From NCBI GenBank assembly GCA_949282265.1, contig CASDOZ010000008.1:1-64000 (forward strand): a stretch of DNA of 64,000 nt, given 5' to 3'. Shown here in pieces: positions 41,006 through 50,726 of this stretch (its first letter is position 1; the number at the start of each line of letters is the position of its first letter). The position numbers and the translations under genes were made by a program. The stretch is from an uncultured Bacteroidales bacterium (GTDB lineage Bacteria; Bacteroidota; Bacteroidia; Bacteroidales; Paludibacteraceae). Below the pieces are notes generated by a model. That model worked only from the letters and a program-made list of their open reading frames with translations, did no database searches and was not told the origin of the DNA.

Positions 41006-43252
41006 ATGGATTTAATGTATTGGGGATTTATCCTGTTCCTATTTCTGCTGGCCATATTCGATTTGTGGGTCGGCGTCAGCAACGATGCGGTCAACTTTCT
41101 CAATTCCGCCATCGGTTCAAAAGCAGCCAGGTTCCGTACAATCATTTTAATTGCATCATTGGGCGTTTTTTTCGGCGCGACCATGAGCAACGGCATGATG
41201 GACATTGCACGGCACGGCATTTTCAAACCCGAACAATTCAGTTTTGAGCAAATCATGTATATCTGCCTGGCCGTCATGGCAGCCGACATTATCCTGCTCG
41301 ACATTTTCAACACCTACGGCATGCCGACATCAACCACAGTATCCATGGTGTTCGAGCTGCTCGGCGCATCGTTCGCGTTTTCCATGATACAACTGGCCGG
41401 TTCAGACAATGGCATGGCCTTGTCGGACTATATGAACACCAGCAAGGCACTGTCGGTAATCATGGCCATTTTCGTTTCCGTTGCCATTGCGTTCTTTTTC
41501 GGTTTCCTCATACAATACATCGCACGGCTGATTTTCACGTTTCGTTACAAGGAGAAGTTACGCGGAAAAATCGGACTGTTCGGTGGGATTGCAGCAACTG
41601 CCATAATTTATTTCATGCTGATTAAAGGCGTAAAAGACCTTTCGTTCATGACGCCGGATGTCAAAAATTGGATTCACGAAAATTCGGGACTGATAGTCAT
41701 CGGTTGCCTGGTGTTTTTCACATTGCTGATGCAGATTCTCCACATGTTGCGCATCAATGTACTGAAGGTTGTCGTGTTAATGGGTACATTCGCGCTTGCC
41801 ACCGCCTTTGCCGGCAATGACCTTGTCAATTTCATCGGCGTGCCACTAACCGGCTATTCCGCGTTCCAGGATTATGTCGCTTCCGGCAGTTCCGACCCAA
41901 CCAGTTACATGATGGGAGCGCTGAACGCTCCTGCAAGCACGCCTGTCGTGTTCCTGATCGGCGCAGGCGCCATAATGGTCATAGCACTGATATTGTCCAA
42001 AAAAGCGCACAATGTCACTAAAACCGAGATCAGCCTGGCCCGGCAGGATGCAGGCGAAGAAATGTTCGGTTCATCCAAAGCCGCCCGCAGTTTGGTCAGA
42101 TGGGGCAACTCCGTTGCGACGAGCGTCATCAACATAACACCCGAAAGGGCCCGCCGCTGGATCAAATCCCGTTTTGATGCCACGGAAATAGAAGCAGAAG
42201 ACGGTGCCGCCTACGATTTGGTACGCGCTTCCGTCAATTTAGTCATCGCATCACTGCTGATTGCACTCGGCACATCGCTGAAACTGCCCTTATCGACCAC
42301 TTACGTAACCTTCATGGTGGCCATGGGTTCATCGTTGGCCGACAAGGCCTGGGGACGCGAAAGCGCCGTGTTCCGCATCACCGGCGTGCTGTCGGTCATC
42401 GGCGGCTGGTTCATCACCGCAGGGGCGGCTTTCACCAGCTGCTTCCTTATGGCATTGCTCATGTATGCCGGCGGCAATATAGCAGCTATCATTATCGTAG
42501 CATTCAGTATATTCTTCCTGATAAGAAGCCACATCAAATACAACAAAAAGACCACAGAGGAAAAAGAAACTGACAAACTGTTCAAGGAAATGCTTGCCAG
42601 CAAACAACCAACCGAAGTATGGCCTTTGCTCACCAAACACGTGATGCTCAACGAGCTGGATTTCCTGAAAAGCTACGCTGACATGTACAAGGATACGACC
42701 GAAGGTTTCATTACGGAAAACCTGAAATTGCTCTGGAAATCCAAGCAGTTTATCGGCAAGGAAAAATATCGCCTCAAAAACCTGCGTCGCAAAGAGACCT
42801 TGTGCCTACGCATGAGCGGCAAAGACATGTTCATGAAAAAAGGAACATGGTTCCATTCGCTACACAACGGCATGGAACAAATCTATTACAGCGTAAGGCG
42901 CATGTACGAGCCCATAGTCGAGCATCTGGAAAACAATTTCCCCGCCTTGCCAGACAACAAGATAACGGAATTTGAAACAGCACGCAACGAGGTAATCAAC
43001 TTTATTGAGCAAGTGTTCATTTCTCTACGCGACAGACAATGTATTGATGATAAGACGCTGATAGCACGAGGAGCGGAACTGCAAAAGAAATTTTCCACCA
43101 TGCGCAAGCAATTGGCACTCGACATGCAGGAGGACAACATCAACCTCACGGTTGCTTATCTGTATCTGATTATTTTGCAGGAATCGGAACAATTCGTCGT
43201 GCAACTGCAGCAATTGACACGCGCTTCCGAGAAATTCTATACGGCTCAATAA
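41006..43252 (+). CDS. Pit-family inorganic phosphate transporter with C-terminal helical (PhoU/DUF47-like) domain
   Basis: The 748-residue protein has about ten membrane helices in the first 510 residues with the two PiT signatures: GVSNDAVNFLNSAIGS near residue 23 and AGNDLVNFIGVPL near 271. The remaining ~240 residues are soluble and all-helical, rich in charged residues, resembling a PhoU/DUF47-type four-helix domain, which in other bacteria is a separate gene. PiT proteins carry metal-phosphate by proton symport across the inner membrane. The gene ends 7 bases inside the convergent response-regulator gene, so the two transcripts overlap tail to tail. Confidence 0.88.
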   Translation: MDLMYWGFILFLFLLAIFDLWVGVSNDAVNFLNSAIGSKAARFRTIILIASLGVFFGATMSNGMMDIARHGIFKPEQFSFEQIMYICLAVMAADIILLDIFNTYGMPTSTTVSMVFELLGASFAFSMIQLAGSDNGMALSDYMNTSKALSVIMAIFVSVAIAFFFGFLIQYIARLIFTFRYKEKLRGKIGLFGGIAATAIIYFMLIKGVKDLSFMTPDVKNWIHENSGLIVIGCLVFFTLLMQILHMLRINVLKVVVLMGTFALATAFAGNDLVNFIGVPLTGYSAFQDYVASGSSDPTSYMMGALNAPASTPVVFLIGAGAIMVIALILSKKAHNVTKTEISLARQDAGEEMFGSSKAARSLVRWGNSVATSVINITPERARRWIKSRFDATEIEAEDGAAYDLVRASVNLVIASLLIALGTSLKLPLSTTYVTFMVAMGSSLADKAWGRESAVFRITGVLSVIGGWFITAGAAFTSCFLMALLMYAGGNIAAIIIVAFSIFFLIRSHIKYNKKTTEEKETDKLFKEMLASKQPTEVWPLLTKHVMLNELDFLKSYADMYKDTTEGFITENLKLLWKSKQFIGKEKYRLKNLRRKETLCLRMSGKDMFMKKGTWFHSLHNGMEQIYYSVRRMYEPIVEHLENNFPALPDNKITEFETARNEVINFIEQVFISLRDRQCIDDKTLIARGAELQKKFSTMRKQLALDMQEDNINLTVAYLYLIILQESEQFVVQLQQLTRASEKFYTAQ

Positions 43253-44022
43253 TCCAGCCACAATTTGAACGCAGCCGCTTTTTCCTTGCTGACAAAAACA
43301 GGCTCGCGGGATTCCGGCCGCGTATGGACAACAAGTTTGCCCGTAAAATAAGGCTCAATGCGTACAATCGCATCTATATGGAGAATAGTATGCCGGTTGG
43401 CTCTGAAAAAGCGGTCCGGGTCAAGTTGTTCGGCCAGCTTGTCAAGTGAAAAGTCCAGCACATGCTCCTTGTTCTGCCGCGTTACCGCAAAAGTCAGCTT
43501 GCTGGCTGAATAGAAATAGGCTATTTCATCCACAGGCAAAGTAATGGATTTTCCGACCCCTGCCACAAGGAAACGTGTACGGTATTTTTTCTCCTGATTA
43601 GCCAAAGAGCGCAATACGGAAAGCAAATCTGGCAATCCTGCAGCACCACGATGCACTGAACGTTCGAATTTTTCAATTGCTTTCTCCAAACGTTCCAGAC
43701 GTATCGGTTTCAACAGGTAATCAATACTATTGACCGTAAAAGCCCGGACGGCATATTGGTCATAGGCCGTAGTAAAAACAATGGTACTGCTTGGTCGTGC
43801 CTGTTCGATAAACACGAACGAATCCCCGTCCGACAGACGGATATCCAGAAACAGCAAATCGGGATGCGCATGTGTAGCAAACCAAGTAATTGCCGTCTCA
43901 ATATCGCCGCCAACCTGCACAAGGCTCCATTGCGGGCGCAATTTGGCCAACATGCTTTCCAGCAAACGGGCTGCTGGTTTCTCATCCTCGATAATCGCAA
44001 CTGTCAGTTTCTCAGCATTCAT
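43246..44022 (-). CDS. LytTR-family response regulator
   Basis: From ATG 44022 the protein is 258 residues: a receiver domain with acidic residues in IIEDE, phospho-acceptor about D60 (LLFLDIRLSDGD), and a C-terminal LytTR DNA-binding domain (about 150-255) with DEIAYFYSASK and FFRANRHTILHIDAI. The alternative start at 44085 would add 21 residues lacking receiver features. It overlaps the kinase gene by 11 bases, so it is the partner. Its stop overlaps that of the phosphate transporter by 7 bases. Location after an efflux operon suggests that it controls that operon. Confidence 0.88.
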   Translation of the reverse strand: MNAEKLTVAIIEDEKPAARLLESMLAKLRPQWSLVQVGGDIETAITWFATHAHPDLLFLDIRLSDGDSFVFIEQARPSSTIVFTTAYDQYAVRAFTVNSIDYLLKPIRLERLEKAIEKFERSVHRGAAGLPDLLSVLRSLANQEKKYRTRFLVAGVGKSITLPVDEIAYFYSASKLTFAVTRQNKEHVLDFSLDKLAEQLDPDRFFRANRHTILHIDAIVRIEPYFTGKLVVHTRPESREPVFVSKEKAAAFKLWLDY

Positions 44023-45079
44023 ACAACAAAGGAATAGATACACTAAAAAATTGCCCCTCATTCCGGACAACAACCGTTCCGCCACACAACAGGCGATACC
44101 GTTCCGCCAAATTCTGCAAACCTTTTCCCGTTGAAACAGCCTGCTGCTTCTTGGGCCGGACAGGATTACTCATTACCAAACGAACCGGCTCCGTACCTTC
44201 CGTATAGAGACGAATGGTCATGATTTCACGCTCGCTCATGTGATTATGTTTCAACACATTTTCTGCCAATAATTGCAAAGCAAGGGGCGGAACGTGATAG
44301 TCCATATAAACATCGGGGATTTGTACGTCAAGTCGCAAACTACCACCGGAACGGACCTGTTGCAAATAAATATAAGAATCCAAAAATTCCATCTCCTCCC
44401 GCAAACTGACTGTTTCGCGGTCTTTGCTTTGCAAGATATAACGATAAACATCTGACAAATGCTGTGTAAAACTCACAGCCACAGATGGTTCATACTCTAT
44501 TTCAGCAATCAATGTATTCAAACTATTGAACAGGAAATGAGGGTCTAGTTGCTGTTGCAAGGCAGCATAACGGGCTTTGACCGCATCTGTTTCCAGCATT
44601 TGTTTTTCTGCACGCAGCTGCTGCACCGATTGCATGGAACGGATCATCAGCAACAGACTGCAAATAGTCATTTCGACAAACCAGACTGCCAGCAACAACA
44701 AACCTCCGCGCAACCGGACAGAAAACACATCCTGCCCCGACCCGAAAAGCGCTTTCAGGACAACCAGCAACAGATAGTTCAGGAGCAGCAACAACAAAGC
44801 CACAACAACATAACGGACAACCAAATGCCAACGACGTGCATACGGCATTGAATAACCGGCTATCAGCCAACTGCTCCCGAACATCAAGCCAAAGCCGAAC
44901 AGATTAAATACCAAGACCGTGGCAAGCATGATTCCGATGTACATGGCCACATCCGGCGAGACATCGGAAATTTCGAGATGGCTCTGCAACAAATAGAACG
45001 AAAAGATGCCCAATGCCGAAAAAAGGCCAACGTTCCATAAAACCGGTTTTACACTCCGCGCCATATTCATAACTTTCAT
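44012..45079 (-). CDS. LytS/YehU-type sensor histidine kinase
   Basis: The 355-residue protein has four membrane helices (about 13-32, 44-75, 88-112 and 124-147), a short linker and a His_kinase domain with H181 in DPHFLFNSLN, then a HATPase domain with LLAENVLKHN and GLQNLAERY. This class senses membrane-borne or peptide signals and pairs with LytTR regulators. It starts 38 nt after the TolC-family gene and overlaps its regulator by 11 bases. The N-terminal region has no named sensor domain. Confidence 0.87.
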   Translation of the reverse strand: MKVMNMARSVKPVLWNVGLFSALGIFSFYLLQSHLEISDVSPDVAMYIGIMLATVLVFNLFGFGLMFGSSWLIAGYSMPYARRWHLVVRYVVVALLLLLLNYLLLVVLKALFGSGQDVFSVRLRGGLLLLAVWFVEMTICSLLLMIRSMQSVQQLRAEKQMLETDAVKARYAALQQQLDPHFLFNSLNTLIAEIEYEPSVAVSFTQHLSDVYRYILQSKDRETVSLREEMEFLDSYIYLQQVRSGGSLRLDVQIPDVYMDYHVPPLALQLLAENVLKHNHMSEREIMTIRLYTEGTEPVRLVMSNPVRPKKQQAVSTGKGLQNLAERYRLLCGGTVVVRNEGQFFSVSIPLLYEC

Positions 45080-45117
45080 TGCTGCAAATATAATGCTTTT
45101 TACCGGTACTCAAGCCG

Positions 45118-46401
45118 TCAGCGTATCCTTCCCACGGAACGTTCCCAATCGGCACAAGCAATCCGGACATCCAGTTTGGAACGAATGTAGTTCAAACGCG
45201 CCTGCTGGCAATACATTTGGGCACTTATCACCTCCAAAATGGAAACCTTGCCTTCCTGATATTGTTGCAACGAAATCCGTACACTCTCGGAAGCCTTTTC
45301 CAACGAGCAAACTGCCAATTCTGCCCTTTCAAATGCTTGTGTGCAAGCATAACGCGCCGATTGCATCTCAAGACTTATATCCGCCTCCACCTTGTCCAGT
45401 TGTTCGCGCGCCTGCTCAACGGCAAAATTAGCCGCTTTGCGGCTATGGTTTCCTTTCCCCCATTCAAAAATCGGAATGGCCAGCTCAACATACAACTGGA
45501 AATTCGGATCCATATCCGGCTGGAAATCATATCCAGGCGCTCCATAATCACCCATTGCACCCACATGAACCTTAGGCAAAAATGCCGAAGAAGCGAAACG
45601 CTGCTCCGCCTTCCTTATCCTAACTTCACCTTCCGCCATGTGCCATTCCGGACGCTGTTGTGGAGACATGCTGTCAAATTCCAAGGGAAATAGTTCCGGC
45701 AACAAAACAACCGAATCAAGTGGAATAACCGCTGAGAAATCCACTCCTGCCAATGAATTCACGGCCAGGCGTGCAACTTCTGCATCATTAACCGCCTGCA
45801 AATAGGAATATTCCGCCTCATTCAATTTTACCTCGGTCATCAGCAAGTCGTTCCGTTCCACATAACCCAACTCCACCATATTGCGGACAATCTCCACCAA
45901 ACGGCTGACTGAATCCCGATAAGCACGTGCAACTGACTGCGCCTCATAACATGCAACCGCCGTCCAATATCGGTAATCCGCATCAAACGCCACCTTGTCA
46001 GACACCCGCTCCACTTCATAGCGGGCATTCGCACGCTGCCGGCTCGCCCGTTCAACTTCCGCCCGAATCGCACCGCCCGCATAAACCGGCTGTTCCATAG
46101 AAAGCGATGCACCATAGTGTTGATGCGCTCCCTGAAAATGCAAGGCAGGGTTCTCCATAGTCAACTCCAACGGATTTACCGTATAAGAATAGTTGGCCGC
46201 CGCCGAAAAAGAAGGCAAAAAAGCCGTCTTGGCCGCTTTCAGAGATTCATCCTGCCCAGAAAAGCCATAGCCAGCCATTTTGACCTCCTGGCTATTCTGC
46301 AAAACCATGTCCCGATAGGATTCCTGGTGAATTGTTGATTGTGAATGAGACTGGCCTGCCGCCAGCAACAAAACCGATATTGTAACAACATATTTTCTCA
46401 T
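45118..46401 (-). CDS. TolC-family outer-membrane efflux channel
   Basis: The 427-residue protein has a signal peptide (cleaved after SHSQ or nearby, about residue 22) and the repeated helical-hairpin pattern of outer-membrane factors, with two OEP repeats (about 60-220 and 240-420). It forms the trimeric exit duct for the RND pump encoded 11 nt upstream. There is no lipobox. The C-terminal RPEWHMAEGEVRI and ALNYIRSKLD-type segments are usual for the family. Confidence 0.88.
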   Translation of the reverse strand: MRKYVVTISVLLLAAGQSHSQSTIHQESYRDMVLQNSQEVKMAGYGFSGQDESLKAAKTAFLPSFSAAANYSYTVNPLELTMENPALHFQGAHQHYGASLSMEQPVYAGGAIRAEVERASRQRANARYEVERVSDKVAFDADYRYWTAVACYEAQSVARAYRDSVSRLVEIVRNMVELGYVERNDLLMTEVKLNEAEYSYLQAVNDAEVARLAVNSLAGVDFSAVIPLDSVVLLPELFPLEFDSMSPQQRPEWHMAEGEVRIRKAEQRFASSAFLPKVHVGAMGDYGAPGYDFQPDMDPNFQLYVELAIPIFEWGKGNHSRKAANFAVEQAREQLDKVEADISLEMQSARYACTQAFERAELAVCSLEKASESVRISLQQYQEGKVSILEVISAQMYCQQARLNYIRSKLDVRIACADWERSVGRIR

Positions 46402-46412
46402 TGCGTGGAATT

Positions 46413-49400
46413 TTATTTAACCCGATACAAAACCGCATACAAGGCAGGAGCGACAAACAACGTCAATAAAGTTGCAAACGTAAGCCCGAAAACAATTGTA
46501 GCAGCCATTCCGCCGAAAACGACATCGAACAACAGCGGAATCATTCCGCAAACAGTTGTCATGGCAGCCATCAACACCGGCCGTGCCCGAGAAACAGTAG
46601 CCTCAACCAGCGCATTTTTCAAATTATCACCGGCTTGGATACGGCAATTTATTTCATCTATCAAGACTATCACATTTTTGATAATCATACCTAGCAGGCC
46701 AAGCCAACCGGCTATGCAAAAAAAGCCGAAATCGAACCCCGTAAGCAGCAGACCCGCAATCATGCCGGTCAGCGACAAAGGCAACATGAGCAGGACAACC
46801 AACGGTTGCCTGAAATTCCGGAACAATGCCACCAATATGAGTACAATCAAAAGGATTGCCAACGGGAAATAGCGTGTCAGGGCAGCCATTGCTTCCTTCT
46901 GGTCCTTATATTGCGCATCCCAAAAGAAAGAATAACCATCCGGCAAGTCCAGCCCTTCAATTTCTTCCCTAATTTCCGCATGCACTTCCGACATGGTTGC
47001 TCCGGGACGGGCATCGCACATGGCCGACATGGACACCTGACGATCATAGGTTTTCACCAAAGGCCATTCCCAAGCCATCCTGATTTCACCTGCGGCCTGC
47101 GACAAAGGTGCCGCGTTATTACCGTTCCAAACCGGAATATCGCCCAAAAGTGCAGGACGGTCTGCCGTCCAGGCAGCCCGCAAACGTACAGGAATCTGTT
47201 TGTCGCCATCACGATAGATACCGACCGTTACCCCATCCGCCATGGCTTTGGTCGCCTCCAGCATTGTTTTCTTGCCAATTTCCAAACGTCCTGCCCTGAC
47301 AGGGTCATAATCCACCTGCATGTTCATGGCCATATTTCCCCATTCGCCGCGGGCATTCATCACTTTCGGATTACAACGCATAATGTCCAATGCCAACCCA
47401 GTCATGGAATCAAGTACCGCAGCATCCGGCCCGCAAAAACGCGCTTCTATCATGGCCTGCGGAATACTGTTCAACTCAAAACGGTTGACACGGACAAAGG
47501 CTTCCGGGAAACGCACAGGCAGCGTATCAGACAAACAAACCTGCAAATTCCTTGCCTCCCCGGGCGATTCCGCCTCCACCAGGTATTGTGCATAATTGGA
47601 CTGCGGCCCAAAAGCAGAATTGGCCAGATAATAACGAGGTGGGGTCTTGCCCACGAAAGCCGATATTTGCCGGACGGCTGGGAAACCGTACATAAATTCA
47701 GTGATCTCCTTTGCAACGGAGTCCGTATATTCTATACGCATCCCTTCCGGCAACCACATATCTACCGTAAAATAACGCTTGTCAAGCTGCGGCATAAAAA
47801 CCTTCGGAATTTTACGGAAACCGGTAGCCGAAGCCGACAACAACGCAAGCATCCCCGCAAGCACCAGCCATTTGTAACGAATAACCACATGCAGCAATCT
47901 GCGAAACAAAACATATATTTTCCCCGCAAACGGCACATTGACCCGTTCATCGGGACGCGGCCTCCGCACCAGTTCCTGCATGAAAAAAGGCGTCTGAACC
48001 ATGGCAAAAATCCAACTGAGCAGCAAGGAAACCGCAATCACGATAAACAACGACGACAACAATTCACCCGTAATGTGCGGTGAAAGATAAACCGGCATGA
48101 AAGTCAATATAGCTATGAGAGTCGCAGCCAGAAGCGGCATGGCCGTAACACGGACTGCCTTCTGAATGGCAACCCGCTTCCGCATGCCTCTTTGCATGTC
48201 CACCAAGACCGAATCGGAAACGACAATCGCATTGTCTACCAGCATGCCCATCGCTATGATAATAGCAGCTAACGACATGCGCTGCAAGGCTATTTCGGCG
48301 GACCACATGTAAATCAGCGTCGCAAAAATGGTGAAAACAAGGCCACTGCCAATCAACAAGCCGTTCTTGAACCCGATAAAGAACAACAGAACAGCGACAA
48401 CGGTAAGTACCGACAGAATCAAGTTCAACACGAACCCATTGTTGGCAGCGGCCGATTCCTGGCCCTGGTCATATAAAGCAGCTATAGACATGCCTGCCGG
48501 CAACGACTTGCGGAAGTCATCGACACATAACCGGATTTGTTCCGACATATCAACCACATTACCATCCGGCACAGCCGACACGGCAATTCCGACAGCCGAC
48601 AGGTTGTCAATACGCATCACCTCCGACAAAGGCCTGCTGTAACTTTCACGTATCTCTGCAATATCGCCCATACGGAAATAAGTGCCATTAGGCGATACGA
48701 CTTGTATATCCCGTATTTCATCGAGCGATTCGAACGCACCTGCGGGCTGAATGCGCAAACGGTTCGCACCGATTTCCAAAGCACCTGCATCCACCATGAC
48801 ATTCCGGGCGTCAATAGTGCGGCGGACATCATCGGCCGTAATGCCGGCAGTTGCCATTATGCCCTGCGACAAACAGATTTCCACAACAGGCGTCTGCACA
48901 CCGCAAAGTTCCACACGGGCAACATCATCTACTTTCAGCAACTCATTTTTCAAACATTCCGCCGGTTTTTCCAAATCCCTGTTCGAGCAGGCGGCGCCAT
49001 AAATGCCATAAAAGATACCCAACACATCGCCAAAATTATCATTCACCCGAGAAGGGCCGGCGCCTGCGGGCAATGATGCCTGTACATCATTCACTTTGCG
49101 GCGTAGTTTGTCCCACAACTGCTGCATGTCATCGGCACGTATCTCTTTTTTGACATAAACGGTAATTTTGGAAAGCCCGGCCCTGTTTTCCGTTTTCAGA
49201 TAATAAACCTCGCCCAAAGACTGCACAGCCTCTTCCAGAACATCCGTTACCTGGGTTTGAACCTCAAACGGCGATGCTCCTGGATAAGGCGTAGTAATGA
49301 GCGCCTGCTTAATCGTGAACGGCGCATCTTCCAATTTTCCCATACGGGAATAGGCCAGCACGCCACCACACAAAACCAAGACCAACAAAAGCCAAGTCAG

Positions 49401-49439
49401 AGCTTTGTTTTTCAGGAAATACAACACGAATTTTCCCAT
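46413..49439 (-). CDS. RND-family multidrug efflux transporter
   Basis: The 1008-residue inner-membrane pump has the 12-helix duplicated layout of HAE1-type RND proteins: first helix near 12-30, large periplasmic porter and docking domains, helix 4 with MGMLVDNAIVVSD and helix 10 with GMIIKNVIVLIDE. Proton relay residues Asp (in VDN) and Lys (in IIKN) are present; the second Asp of the common VDD pair is Asn. It exchanges protons for drugs or other amphipathic compounds. It starts 1 nt after the adaptor gene and precedes the TolC gene by 11 nt. The substrate is unknown. Confidence 0.93.
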   Translation of the reverse strand: MGKFVLYFLKNKALTWLLLVLVLCGGVLAYSRMGKLEDAPFTIKQALITTPYPGASPFEVQTQVTDVLEEAVQSLGEVYYLKTENRAGLSKITVYVKKEIRADDMQQLWDKLRRKVNDVQASLPAGAGPSRVNDNFGDVLGIFYGIYGAACSNRDLEKPAECLKNELLKVDDVARVELCGVQTPVVEICLSQGIMATAGITADDVRRTIDARNVMVDAGALEIGANRLRIQPAGAFESLDEIRDIQVVSPNGTYFRMGDIAEIRESYSRPLSEVMRIDNLSAVGIAVSAVPDGNVVDMSEQIRLCVDDFRKSLPAGMSIAALYDQGQESAAANNGFVLNLILSVLTVVAVLLFFIGFKNGLLIGSGLVFTIFATLIYMWSAEIALQRMSLAAIIIAMGMLVDNAIVVSDSVLVDMQRGMRKRVAIQKAVRVTAMPLLAATLIAILTFMPVYLSPHITGELLSSLFIVIAVSLLLSWIFAMVQTPFFMQELVRRPRPDERVNVPFAGKIYVLFRRLLHVVIRYKWLVLAGMLALLSASATGFRKIPKVFMPQLDKRYFTVDMWLPEGMRIEYTDSVAKEITEFMYGFPAVRQISAFVGKTPPRYYLANSAFGPQSNYAQYLVEAESPGEARNLQVCLSDTLPVRFPEAFVRVNRFELNSIPQAMIEARFCGPDAAVLDSMTGLALDIMRCNPKVMNARGEWGNMAMNMQVDYDPVRAGRLEIGKKTMLEATKAMADGVTVGIYRDGDKQIPVRLRAAWTADRPALLGDIPVWNGNNAAPLSQAAGEIRMAWEWPLVKTYDRQVSMSAMCDARPGATMSEVHAEIREEIEGLDLPDGYSFFWDAQYKDQKEAMAALTRYFPLAILLIVLILVALFRNFRQPLVVLLMLPLSLTGMIAGLLLTGFDFGFFCIAGWLGLLGMIIKNVIVLIDEINCRIQAGDNLKNALVEATVSRARPVLMAAMTTVCGMIPLLFDVVFGGMAATIVFGLTFATLLTLFVAPALYAVLYRVK

Positions 49440-49440
49440 A

Positions 49441-50484
49441 TCACAGAACCGTTACAGGCATATTTTCAGACAAAAAAGACTGCCGGGTCAATATGACCGT
49501 ATCATTTCCGGCAAGGCCAGAAACGATTTCCACACCGCCATCGGCCATTCCGCCCAGTTCGAGCGGACAACAGACTGCTTTACCCGAACGAGCCAGCCAC
49601 ACGTAATCGCCGCGACGGCTGTCGTGACATATTGCTTCCAAAGGCAACCAAAATAATGGCATATCATTCCCACCTGGCAGTGAAACGGAGACGTTTCCCC
49701 CCATGCCGCCCAACCAACGCCCTTGTGGGTTATCCACAACCGCCGTCAACACATACGAAAGGTTATTGCCTGCCGTACTGCCCGAAACATGGCAACTTTC
49801 CGGTACAATGGGTTCATCGGGAGCACAATCGAAACGAATCCGGACAGCGTCCTGCAATCCTGTTCCAGATGCATTCAAAGCCATGGCAAGCAGCTCCGGA
49901 ATATAAACTTCAGCACACAACTTGTCCAACCGGATAAATGAAACCGCCGGCTGCGATGGTTTCATATCCTGATAAGGTTGCACATATACATTTTGTACGT
50001 ATCCATCAAAAGGAGCCACCAACTGCGTGTCAGCCAATTCATTCCGTGCCGTTTCATAGTCAGCCTGTGCAATCCTATATGCCGCCTCGGCTTTTTCATA
50101 AGTACTGCACGAGATATTCCCTGCTTCATACAACGCGCTTGTACGCCTGTATTCCTGTTCCGCTTGCTGCAATAAGGCTGCGGCACGCGTTTCCCGTACG
50201 ATAAAGTCCCGGCTATCAATAGACAAGACAATATCCCCACGCCGGAAAAACTGCCCAGGCTCCAACTTGACACCCGTCAGCGTGCCACCAACACGGAAAG
50301 ACAAATCCGTTTCGTGATACGGCCGGACAATAAACGGGTATTCATGCGCATCCGCCTTTACTACCCGGACTACCGGTATCATGGCACGCACGGCCAAAGG
50401 CTCTACCGCGGATTCTGCCGACTGACGGCATGCGGGCAAAAACATTGCCGCCATCAGGTAACAACACACTTTTTTCATAACCAA
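49441..50484 (-). CDS. RND efflux periplasmic adaptor (membrane fusion protein)
   Basis: The 347-residue protein has an N-terminal lipobox-like signal (FLPAC, Cys at about residue 19), a lipoyl/barrel-sandwich domain (LEPGQFFRRGDIVLSID), an alpha-hairpin (about 100-150, EQEYRRTSALYEAGNISCSTYEKAEAAYR) and a beta-barrel domain. It bridges the RND pump and the outer-membrane channel. It is the first gene of the operon, with a TATTTTTG box 17 nt upstream and a palindrome in the promoter spacer. Confidence 0.92.
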   Translation of the reverse strand: MVMKKVCCYLMAAMFLPACRQSAESAVEPLAVRAMIPVVRVVKADAHEYPFIVRPYHETDLSFRVGGTLTGVKLEPGQFFRRGDIVLSIDSRDFIVRETRAAALLQQAEQEYRRTSALYEAGNISCSTYEKAEAAYRIAQADYETARNELADTQLVAPFDGYVQNVYVQPYQDMKPSQPAVSFIRLDKLCAEVYIPELLAMALNASGTGLQDAVRIRFDCAPDEPIVPESCHVSGSTAGNNLSYVLTAVVDNPQGRWLGGMGGNVSVSLPGGNDMPLFWLPLEAICHDSRRGDYVWLARSGKAVCCPLELGGMADGGVEIVSGLAGNDTVILTRQSFLSENMPVTVL

Positions 50485-50501
50485 CGCCTATTTAACGCCG
50501 G

Positions 50502-50526
50502 CAAAAATAGGACAACTCCTATAGGA
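50502..50526 (-). promoter_or_regulatory. efflux operon promoter with palindromic operator candidate
   Basis: On the minus strand a TATTTTTG box (50502-50509) precedes the adaptor gene. A perfect 10-bp palindrome TCCTATAGGA (50517-50526) lies in the middle of the spacer where the -33 to -7 gap should be, and a related CCTATTT/AAATAGG inverted repeat flanks the box. The -33 TTG is not clear. Such a location suits an activator or repressor site. Confidence 0.5.
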
Positions 50527-50657
50527 AAGTCCCGATTTTTCGGACAAAACGGAATCACAATCGACGAAACGGAAAAATCAGCGACTGAAAGCATCCTGCA
50601 TCCGACATACACACGGATTTTTACAAACATTCCGCAAATAAAACGACATTTTTTTTG

Positions 50658-50665
50658 TACTTTTG
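50658..50665 (+). promoter_or_regulatory. -7 box of queD-queE
   Basis: TACTTTTG followed by CGCG, 61 nt before the queD start. The TTG is not present at the normal distance. The transcript leader is about 55 nt; I could not fit a preQ1 riboswitch to it. Confidence 0.55.
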
Positions 50666-50726
50666 CGCGAGCATCGAGGTGACATTAGGTGCAATTTGTT
50701 CCAATACAATTTATTCTGGTAAAAAC

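Noticed and set aside
50666..50726. Possible preQ1 riboswitch before queD
   Set aside because: The leader is about 55 nt, but I could not form the compact H-type pseudoknot or the conserved A-rich tail of preQ1-I, nor preQ1-II.
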